From assembly GCF_014163735.1 (NCBI RefSeq), contig NZ_JACJDV010000022.1, positions 1 through 52,870 of the forward strand: DNA of 52,870 nt, in the 5' to 3' direction. Below, piece after piece: positions 46,462 through 52,870 of this stretch. Under the pieces are notes generated by a model, which was not told the DNA's origin, did no database searches, and worked only from the letters and a program-made list of their open reading frames with translations. Each line of letters starts with the position of its first letter. The first letter of the stretch is position 1. The position numbers were made by a program, and so were the translations under genes. The DNA is from Shewanella sp. SR44-3 (GTDB lineage Bacteria > Pseudomonadota > Gammaproteobacteria > Enterobacterales > Shewanellaceae).

Positions 46462-47310
46462 ATGTTTGAATTAAAGAGCAAAAATAAAAGCTTAGATTTA
46501 AGTGCTCCCCTAGTGATGGGGATAGTGAATGTGACTCCTGATTCCTTCTCCGACGGTGGACAATTTGCCAATTTTGATGCCGCTTGTGCTCATGTGGATA
46601 AATTAGTCGCACAGGGTGCAAAAATTTTAGATATTGGTGGTGAGTCAACCCGTCCAGGCGCCGCAGAAGTTAGCCTTGCTGATGAGCTTGCGCGGGTTAT
46701 TCCTGTTATAGAATACGCGGCTCAAAAATACGCGGGCACAGGGGGAGGGATTTGGCTATCAATCGATACCAGCAAGCCCGAAGTTATGGCCGCAGCAGTT
46801 AATGCTGGCGCTGATATGATTAATGATGTCAGGGCGTTACAGCTGCCTGGTGCCTTGGAAATGGCTGCAAACCTTAACGTACCAGTGTGTTTAATGCACA
46901 TGAAGGGGGAGCCTAAAGACATGCAGGAGGCGCCTGAGTATCAAGATATCATCCAAGAAGTCAGTGATTTTTTTGATGTTCGAGTCGATGCTTGCATGGC
47001 TGCAGGGATCGAGAGAGGCAATATCTTACTCGACCCAGGCTTTGGCTTTGGGAAAACCCTTGAACATAACTATCAGCTACTGGCACAATTGCCGGCATTA
47101 CATGCTTTTCACCTGCCAATCTTGATTGGTTTGTCAAGAAAGCGCATGATTGGCGAGCTTTTACAACGTGATGTCACAGAACGCCTTGCCGGCAGCTTAG
47201 CGGGAGCTTTGATTGCGGCTCAGCAAGGTGCACGAATTTTACGGGTTCATGATGTGGCTGAGACTCGAGATGTGTTAAGCGTGATGTCAGCGACCATGGC
47301 CTGCAGTTAA
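46462..47310 (+). CDS. folP: Dihydropteroate synthase
   Basis: A 282-residue TIM-barrel enzyme that joins the pterin pyrophosphate and p-aminobenzoate in folate synthesis. The signatures VMGIVNVTPDSFSDGGQ and ILDIGGESTRPGA bind pterin, and LIGLSRKRMIG and ILRVHDVAETRDVL lie near the C-terminus. It keeps the ftsH-folP-glmM order of the gammaproteobacteria. Confidence 0.97.
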   Translation: MFELKSKNKSLDLSAPLVMGIVNVTPDSFSDGGQFANFDAACAHVDKLVAQGAKILDIGGESTRPGAAEVSLADELARVIPVIEYAAQKYAGTGGGIWLSIDTSKPEVMAAAVNAGADMINDVRALQLPGALEMAANLNVPVCLMHMKGEPKDMQEAPEYQDIIQEVSDFFDVRVDACMAAGIERGNILLDPGFGFGKTLEHNYQLLAQLPALHAFHLPILIGLSRKRMIGELLQRDVTERLAGSLAGALIAAQQGARILRVHDVAETRDVLSVMSATMACS

Positions 47311-47386
47311 GCAATATGATGAGCAGATGCTCAATGTTATTTTGAAGTAATTATCTTATTAAGTGGTAACACTTAAGCGAGGAAGC

Positions 47387-48724
47387 GTGAAACAAAGACA
47401 ATTTTTTGGAACCGATGGTATTCGTGGAAAAGTAGGCGCGGGTAAGATGACCCCAGAATTAGCGCTAAAACTCGGTTGGGCAGCAGGACGAGTATTATCT
47501 CGAAATGGCACAAAAAAAGTCATTATAGGTAAAGATACTCGTATTTCTGGTTATTTATTCGAATCAGCCTTAGAAGCCGGACTTTCAGCTGCAGGTTTAA
47601 ATGTGTTGTTATTAGGACCTATGCCTACGCCGGCAGTTGCCTATCTGACCCGTACCTTTAGAGCAGAAGCCGGAGTAGTGATCAGTGCTTCTCATAATCC
47701 ATATTATGATAACGGCATCAAGTTTTTCTCAACCGATGGCAGTAAACTTGATGATGTTATCGAGCTTGAAATCGAAGCTGAACTTGAAAAACCGTTAATC
47801 TGTGTAGAGTCACATTTATTGGGTAAGGCCCGCAGGATTGAAGATGCTGCTGGGCGTTATATCGAATATTGCAAAGGAAATTTTCCAGCAGATCAAACCC
47901 TTGCAGGACTTAAAATCGTAGTAGATTGTGCCCATGGCGCTACCTATCATATAGCACCTAGCGTATTCAGTGAGCTGGGCGCCGAGGTTATTGCTATTGG
48001 TGATAAGCCAAATGGCATTAACATTAACCATGAAGTGGGTGCCACTTCTATGGGCAAAATTTGTGAAACTGTGATCGCAGAAGGCGCTGATTTAGGTATC
48101 GCGCTGGACGGTGATGGTGACCGTATCATGATGGTCAACCGCAAGGGTGAAGTGATTGATGGTGACCAAATTCTTTATATTCTTGCTGCTGACGCCCAAA
48201 AACGTGGTCAGCTTAAAGGTGGCGTTGTTGGTACTTTGATGTCAAATTTAGGGCTAGATCTTGCCTTGCAAGCATTAGATATTCCTTTTGCTCGCTCCAA
48301 CGTAGGTGATAGATACGTAATGGAAATGCTCAAGAAAAATGATTGGCGCATTGGCGGTGAGAACTCGGGTCATATTCTTGATCTTGACCACGGCACCACA
48401 GGTGATGGCATTATTGCTGGGATCTTAGTGCTTGCTGCCATGCGTCGTCAAAATGCAACCTTAGAGCAGTTGGTTGAACCGATGAAAATGTTACCTCAAG
48501 TCTTAGTTAATGTGCGCTTTGAAGGTAATGACAATCCCCTTGAGTCTGAACTTGTTAAGACAGCACAGGTTAAAGTCGAGCAGGCATTAGGTGCCCGTGG
48601 ACGGGTATTATTACGTAAATCTGGTACTGAACCATTAATTCGTGTCATGGTTGAAGGAGATGATCATGATTTAGTTTTGGCTCATGCCAATCGGATTGCC
48701 GATGCAGTTAAATTGGCTTGCTAG
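47387..48724 (+). CDS. glmM: Phosphoglucosamine mutase
   Basis: The GTG at 47387 with GAGG ahead gives [14 protein letters not shown], the usual start. The 445-residue enzyme turns glucosamine-6-phosphate into the 1-phosphate for peptidoglycan and lipopolysaccharide. The active serine is Ser102 in [13 protein letters not shown]. The metal loop DGDGDRIM and the [15 protein letters not shown] phosphate loop are present. Confidence 0.97.
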   Translation: MKQRQFFGTDGIRGKVGAGKMTPELALKLGWAAGRVLSRNGTKKVIIGKDTRISGYLFESALEAGLSAAGLNVLLLGPMPTPAVAYLTRTFRAEAGVVISASHNPYYDNGIKFFSTDGSKLDDVIELEIEAELEKPLICVESHLLGKARRIEDAAGRYIEYCKGNFPADQTLAGLKIVVDCAHGATYHIAPSVFSELGAEVIAIGDKPNGININHEVGATSMGKICETVIAEGADLGIALDGDGDRIMMVNRKGEVIDGDQILYILAADAQKRGQLKGGVVGTLMSNLGLDLALQALDIPFARSNVGDRYVMEMLKKNDWRIGGENSGHILDLDHGTTGDGIIAGILVLAAMRRQNATLEQLVEPMKMLPQVLVNVRFEGNDNPLESELVKTAQVKVEQALGARGRVLLRKSGTEPLIRVMVEGDDHDLVLAHANRIADAVKLAC

Positions 48725-48895
48725 ATCTCTAAATCCTGCTTAGGAAGTAAAATTCCTAGGCTAATTCATTGATAAGTCTCGTTGAAGTATAAAAAATATC
48801 CATATCGACGTGATAATTCAAATAATCCAACGTTAGCTATTGTAACTTGATAAGCGGTTCGCTATTATTCACGCCGCTTTCAGGAGGAGACAGTA

Positions 48896-49678
48896 ATGGC
48901 ACTCAGACGTCCTATGGTTGCAGGCAATTGGAAAATGAATGGTAATGCGGCATTAGCCCAAGAGCTGTTCAAGAAATTTGCTGCTAAGCTCCAAAATGAT
49001 TCTGCTGAGGTGGTGTTATGCCCGCCTTCTATTTACCTAGAAAGTGTTAGGCAACTGCTTGAAGATAACAAACAAGCCCTAGATGGTGCGTTAGTTAGAA
49101 TGGGTGCGCAAAATTTGAGTCAACATGACTTTGGCGCCTATACCGGAGAGATCTCCGGGCAGATGTTAAAAGATTCAGGATGTCGATATGTCATTATCGG
49201 CCACTCCGAGCGTCGCCGTATGTACGGAGAGACGAGTAATATCGTAGCGGAGAAGTTTGCTGCTGCACAAAAACATGGTTTGACCCCGATACTTTGTGTT
49301 GGTGAGTCAGGTCCAGCACGTGAAGCAAGACGTACCTTTGAGGTGATTGCTGAAGAGTTGGATATAGTCATAGAAAAGAACGGTACCATGGCTTTTGATA
49401 ACGCCATTATCGCCTACGAACCTTTATGGGCCGTAGGGACAGGTAAGAGCGCTACTCCAGAGCAGGCGCAAGAAGTACATGCGTTTATACGCAAACGCCT
49501 CTCGGAAGTCTCTCCCTTTATTGGTGAGAATATCAGGATACTATACGGTGGTAGCGTTACGCCTAGCAATGCGGCAGATTTGTTTGCCCAGCCTGATGTT
49601 GATGGTGGACTGATAGGCGGAGCTAGTTTAAACTCCAGCGAGTTTTTAAGCTTATGTACCATAGCGATGAGTGCCTAG
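48896..49678 (+). CDS. tpiA: Triosephosphate isomerase
   Basis: A 260-residue TIM barrel with Lys13 (NWKMNG), His103 (IIGHSERR), Glu175 (AYEPLWAVGTG) and the phosphate loop ILYGGSVTPSNA. It links the two triose phosphates of glycolysis. AGGAGG precedes the ATG. The 171-base gap before it holds no gene; a weak TTAGGAA/TTCCTAG hairpin lies at about 48740. Confidence 0.98.
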   Translation: MALRRPMVAGNWKMNGNAALAQELFKKFAAKLQNDSAEVVLCPPSIYLESVRQLLEDNKQALDGALVRMGAQNLSQHDFGAYTGEISGQMLKDSGCRYVIIGHSERRRMYGETSNIVAEKFAAAQKHGLTPILCVGESGPAREARRTFEVIAEELDIVIEKNGTMAFDNAIIAYEPLWAVGTGKSATPEQAQEVHAFIRKRLSEVSPFIGENIRILYGGSVTPSNAADLFAQPDVDGGLIGGASLNSSEFLSLCTIAMSA

Positions 49679-49681
49679 ATT

Positions 49682-50014
49682 ATGTATGAAGTATTAATGG
49701 TTGTATATCTGATGGTGTCGATTGGTCTAGTAGGACTTATCTTAATCCAACAGGGAAAAGGTGCCGATATGGGTGCATCTTTTGGAGCAGGTGCTTCTGG
49801 CACTTTGTTCGGTTCTAGCGGTTCAGGTAACTTCCTGACACGCAGTACAGCAGTGTTAGCGATTGGTTTTTTCGCCTTAAGCCTAATTATTGGCAACTTA
49901 AGCGCAAACCATGTACAGCAAGACGATGCGTGGAACGAAATTAATTCTGCTACTGAGCAAGTTGTTGAACAAGCGCCAGTAACAGAAGAAACAGGAACTG
50001 AAATTCCTGATTAA
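49682..50014 (+). CDS. secG: Protein-export membrane protein SecG
   Basis: A 110-residue protein with two spans (about 2-22 and 54-73) separated by the conserved loop QQGKGADMGASFGAGASGTLFGSSGSGNFL. It assists SecYE translocation. The acidic C-terminus is typical in length. It starts 3 bases after tpiA and is followed by a leucine tRNA, the same arrangement as in Escherichia coli. Confidence 0.96.
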   Translation: MYEVLMVVYLMVSIGLVGLILIQQGKGADMGASFGAGASGTLFGSSGSGNFLTRSTAVLAIGFFALSLIIGNLSANHVQQDDAWNEINSATEQVVEQAPVTEETGTEIPD

Positions 50015-50023
50015 GCAAGATTA

Positions 50024-50110
50024 GCCGAGGTGGTGAAATTGGTATACGCGCAGCCTTGAGGTGGCTGTGTCCTAACGGACGTGCGGGTTCAAGTCCCGCT
50101 CTCGGCACCA
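50024..50110 (+). tRNA. leuU: tRNA-Leu (anticodon GAG)
   Basis: An 87-base class-II tRNA with acceptor GCCGAGG/CTCGGC plus ACCA, anticodon GAG at 50058-50060 in stem CAGCC/GGCTG, and a long variable arm (TGTCCTAACGGACG). The CCA end is encoded. It is close behind secG. Confidence 0.97.
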
Positions 50111-50191
50111 TTTAGACACTAGTCAAGTAAGGCGTTACATGATTAGTGATTGCAAGCATAGAGAGAAATCAATATACTTGCAGCCAGTTGA

Positions 50192-50268
<77 letters not shown>

Positions 50269-50273
50269 ACTTT

Positions 50274-50311
50274 TTGTAATATGAATTTCATCGAACTGAT
50301 GCATATTACAA
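50274..50311 (+). promoter_or_regulatory. Stem-loop just after the initiator tRNA
   Basis: TTGTAATATG pairs with CATATTACAA, with an inner CATC/GATG stem. It is 5 bases after the tRNA end and has no T-run, so it may mark a processing site. Confidence 0.6.
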
Positions 50312-50334
50312 TTTACAGGTTCTATAATAAGAAG

Positions 50335-50357
50335 ACCTCGTGATTACGGGGTTTTTT
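50335..50357 (+). terminator. First attenuator-like terminator before rimP
   Basis: ACCTCGT/ACGGGGT stem (one G-T pair) with GATT loop, then six T residues. Confidence 0.8.
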
Positions 50358-50402
50358 GTTATATGGACTTTTAAAAACCGTGTTTTTTTGCGGTTAGTTC
50401 GG

Positions 50403-50421
50403 GGGCTATTAGCCCTTTTTT
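50403..50421 (+). terminator. Second attenuator-like terminator before rimP
   Basis: GGGCT/AGCCC stem with ATT loop and six T residues, ending 20 bases before the rimP start. Two terminators in series ahead of nusA fit feedback control by NusA. Confidence 0.75.
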
Positions 50422-50441
50422 CGTTTTTCTGGGGGTCATTT

Positions 50442-50897
50442 TTGGCAACAATAGAATCTAGACTGGTCGAAATGCTCACTGTGCCAGTTGAAGCCTTGGG
50501 CTTCGAGCTTTGGGGCATAGAGTTCGTTCATGCTGGTCGTCACTCGATAGTGCGTGTTTTTATCGACAGTGAAAAAGGCATCTTTATTGAAGACTGTGCC
50601 GAAACCAGTCGTCAAGTCAGTGCGGTACTGGATGTTGAAGACCCCATTACGACCGAATACACATTAGAAGTGTCTTCGCCTGGTGTTGATAGGCCTTTAT
50701 TTACTGCGGCGCAGTATCAGGCTTATATCGGTGAAGATGCGAAAGTTCAATTGACTATGCCTGTTGCGGGTAGTCGTAATTTAAAAGGCGTCATCAGTAA
50801 AGTTGAAGGTCAGATCTTGACACTTAACGTTGATGGTAAAGACTTGATTATTGCCTTGGATAATATCCGTAAAGGCAACATTATCGCTAAGTTTTGA
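50442..50897 (+). CDS. rimP: Ribosome maturation factor RimP
   Basis: The start is the TTG at 50442 ([28 protein letters not shown]), which fits homologues; the reading upstream to 50340 crosses two terminators and is not coding. The 151-residue protein binds the 30S subunit during assembly. [19 protein letters not shown] and [13 protein letters not shown] are the family signatures. Confidence 0.96.
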   Translation: MATIESRLVEMLTVPVEALGFELWGIEFVHAGRHSIVRVFIDSEKGIFIEDCAETSRQVSAVLDVEDPITTEYTLEVSSPGVDRPLFTAAQYQAYIGEDAKVQLTMPVAGSRNLKGVISKVEGQILTLNVDGKDLIIALDNIRKGNIIAKF

Positions 50898-50926
50898 TGG
50901 TTTCAAGGTGAACGAGGCAAGACGAT

Positions 50927-52426
50927 ATGAATAAAGAAATCCTGCTAGTCGCAGAGGCAGTTTCTAATGAAAAAGCCGTACCCCGCGAAAAAATATTTGA
51001 AGCGCTAGAAATTGCACTAGCTACAGCAACCAAGAAAAAGTATGAAGGTGACATCGAGGTTCGTGTTGCTATCGATCGTAAAACGGGTCACTACGACACT
51101 TTCCGTCGTTGGATGGTGGTTGACGATCAAGGTGAAGCATTAGAAAACCCGTACAGTGAAATCACCTTAGAAGCGGCCCGTTACGAAGAGCCAGGTATTG
51201 AGCCTGGTCAATACATAGAAGATCAAATTGACTCTGTGGTATTTGACCGTATTACAACCCAAACAGCCAAGCAAGTCATAGTACAAAAAGTACGTGAAGC
51301 TGAGCGTGCCCAAGTTGTAGAACAATTCATCGAAAAAGAAGGTGAGATTGTTACAGGTATTGTTAAGAAAAGCAGCCGTGAAAACGTGGTTGTTGACTTA
51401 GGCAACAATGCTGACGGCGTACTGTTCAAAGAAGATTTGATCAGCCGTGAATCTTTCCGTCCAGGTGACCGCGTTCGCGCATTACTTTACTCAGTCCGTC
51501 CTGAAGCACGCGGCGCGCAGTTATTTTTAACTCGCTCTAAGCCTGAAATGCTGATTGAACTGTTCCGTGTAGAAGTGCCTGAAATTTACGACGAAATGAT
51601 CGAAATCATGGGCGCAGCTCGCGACCCAGGCGCTCGCGCTAAGATTGCGGTCAAGTCAAACGACAGACGTATAGACCCTATCGGTGCTTGTGTTGGCATG
51701 CGTGGTGCACGCGTTCAAGCCGTTTCTAACGAGCTTGGTGGTGAGCGTGTTGATATCGTGCTTTGGGATGAAAATCCAGCACAATATGTGATCAATGCCA
51801 TGGCACCAGCCGATGTGGCCTCTATCATAGTCGACGAAGATAATCATTCTATGGATATCGCCGTTGAAGCTGATAGCTTGGCACAAGCCATTGGTCGAAA
51901 TGGACAAAACGTACGTTTAGCTACTCAGCTTACCGGCTGGGAACTGAACGTAATGACAGTGGAAGACATGAATAAGAAACACCAGGCAGAAAGTGCCAAG
52001 GTGATCGATTTATTCGTGAGCGCCCTAGAAGTGGATACTGATTTTGCAACTGTGCTTGCAGAGGAAGGCTTCACTTCACTAGAAGAAATCGCTTACGTAC
52101 CAGAAGCGGAATTATTAGCTATCGATGGTTTTGATAGCGACATAGTTGAAACATTACGTGAACGCGCAAAAGCGGCTATTTCTACCCGTGCATTAGCAAC
52201 GGAAGAAGCATTAGATGGCGCTGAGCCAAGTGAAGATTTATTAGCATTGGAAGGGTTGGAAAGGCACTTAGCTTACGTTCTAGCGAGCAAAGGCGTAGTG
52301 ACTTTAGAAGACCTAGCCGAACAAGGCATAGACGATTTGATCGAAATTGAAGAATTAACAGAAGCAAAAGCTGGTGAGCTCATCATGGCGGCCCGCAATA
52401 TCTGTTGGTTTGGCGAAGAAGCATAA
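50927..52426 (+). CDS. nusA: Transcription termination/antitermination factor NusA
   Basis: A 499-residue protein with the N-terminal polymerase-binding domain (1-125), S1 domain (about 135-200), two KH domains (about 230-345, with [27 protein letters not shown] and [13 protein letters not shown]) and two C-terminal acidic repeats (about 365-495) that answer to alphaCTD and N-type partners. It starts 29 bases after rimP. Confidence 0.98.
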   Translation: MNKEILLVAEAVSNEKAVPREKIFEALEIALATATKKKYEGDIEVRVAIDRKTGHYDTFRRWMVVDDQGEALENPYSEITLEAARYEEPGIEPGQYIEDQIDSVVFDRITTQTAKQVIVQKVREAERAQVVEQFIEKEGEIVTGIVKKSSRENVVVDLGNNADGVLFKEDLISRESFRPGDRVRALLYSVRPEARGAQLFLTRSKPEMLIELFRVEVPEIYDEMIEIMGAARDPGARAKIAVKSNDRRIDPIGACVGMRGARVQAVSNELGGERVDIVLWDENPAQYVINAMAPADVASIIVDEDNHSMDIAVEADSLAQAIGRNGQNVRLATQLTGWELNVMTVEDMNKKHQAESAKVIDLFVSALEVDTDFATVLAEEGFTSLEEIAYVPEAELLAIDGFDSDIVETLRERAKAAISTRALATEEALDGAEPSEDLLALEGLERHLAYVLASKGVVTLEDLAEQGIDDLIEIEELTEAKAGELIMAARNICWFGEEA

Positions 52427-52451
52427 GTCGATCAGCAGGGGGATTTAATTG

Positions 52452-52870
52452 ATGGCAGATACAAGCGTACAAAAATTAGCCGCGGAAGTGGGTAAAAGTG
52501 TTGAGCGACTGATTGAGCAGTTTTCTGAAGCAGGCATTAACAAAGGCCAAGCTGATACAGTGTCAGAAACTGAGAAACAACAGCTACTTGATTACCTAAA
52601 GAAGCAACATGGTGCCGATAAAGAGCCCACTAAAATGACATTACAACGTAAAACTGTATCGACATTAAGTGTGCCAGCCGGCGGCGGTCAGTCAAAAGAC
52701 GTGAAAGTTGAAGTGCGTAAAAAGCGTACTTTCGTTAAGCGTGATGACAGCGAATTAGCTGAGCAAGCTGAATTAGAAGCAAAAGCGAAAGCGGAAGCTC
52801 AAGCTGCTGCTGAAGCTAAGCAGAAAGCAGAAGCGCAAGCTAAAGCCGCAGCAGAAGCAAAAGCAAAAGC
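52452..52870 (+). CDS. infB: Translation initiation factor IF-2, N-terminal part (cut by window end)
   Basis: The ATG at 52452 follows AGGGGGA. The 139 visible residues are the IF-2 N-terminal domain ([29 protein letters not shown]) and the beginning of the long Lys/Ala/Glu-rich linker. The GTPase part lies beyond the window. Confidence 0.96.
   Translation, partial: MADTSVQKLAAEVGKSVERLIEQFSEAGINKGQADTVSETEKQQLLDYLKKQHGADKEPTKMTLQRKTVSTLSVPAGGGQSKDVKVEVRKKRTFVKRDDSELAEQAELEAKAKAEAQAAAEAKQKAEAQAKAAAEAKAK

Noticed and set aside
46091..46648. Minus-strand reading frame of 185 residues
   Set aside because: It lies opposite the end of ftsH and start of folP, both clear genes, and its translation shows no family features.
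48737..48765. Terminator between glmM and tpiA
   Set aside because: A TTAGGAA/TTCCTAG stem is present but no T-run follows, so termination is not supported.
50340..50441. N-terminal extension of RimP
   Set aside because: It crosses two terminator hairpins and homologous proteins begin at the TTG codon at 50442.

Overview
The window looks like a chromosome segment from a Shewanella-like marine gammaproteobacterium. The basis is gene content and order: holD-rimI, a complete nqrABCDEF operon with apbE and nqrM, paired bacterioferritins, dapB-carAB-greA, yhbY/rlmE-ftsH-folP-glmM-tpiA-secG-tRNA-Leu, and initiator tRNA-rimP-nusA-infB. I cannot fix the species from sequence alone.

Layout. 1-122: 3' end of a 5S rRNA gene and its terminator. 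130-1320: a broken IS630-type transposase between two diverged copies of a 5S-trailer-like sequence. 1520-3986: holD-rimI, a cysteine hydrolase and a BtuF-like binding protein. 4017-12062: a sigma-54 controlled efflux locus. It has paired GTGTCCG palindromes and a -24/-12 promoter, then an adaptor, a small membrane protein, an ABC ATPase and two FtsX-type permeases, and after a terminator an NtrC-type regulator and its kinase. 12118-14341: AraC regulator, EamA exporter and a small protein of unknown function. 14426-16693 (minus): a three-gene RiPP cluster of the DUF2282/DUF692/DUF2063 (bufferin) type. Its precursor carries two cores identical in protein but different at ten third codon positions. 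17105-18713: curli secretion genes csgEFG without csgA or csgB. A diguanylate cyclase converges on them. 19734-25485: esterase, TetR plus aldehyde dehydrogenase with a 40-bp perfect inverted repeat, universal stress protein, DUF924 protein, and a winged-helix protein overlapping alkB. 25616-26607: bolA and luxS. 26828-34040: Na+-translocating NADH:quinone reductase and its two maturation factors. 34137-35249: Fur box and two complementary bacterioferritin subunits. 35422 to the end: housekeeping genes, ending inside infB.

How the parts work together. The nqr block is self-contained: six subunits, ApbE to attach FMN to NqrB and NqrC, and NqrM for iron delivery. The two bacterioferritins lack different functional residues, so they probably work as a mixed shell. 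The efflux locus looks like a closed sensing circuit: a kinase with almost no periplasmic loop, an enhancer-binding regulator, enhancer palindromes and a sigma-54 promoter driving the pump.

The most unusual element is the RiPP cluster. The exported 152-residue precursor has 12 cysteines in two 61-residue-spaced cores. A hairpin separates it from its maturation enzymes, and it faces a curli secretion operon that has no curli subunit nearby. Function (copper handling) is inferred from the family; the duplicated core is read directly from the sequence.
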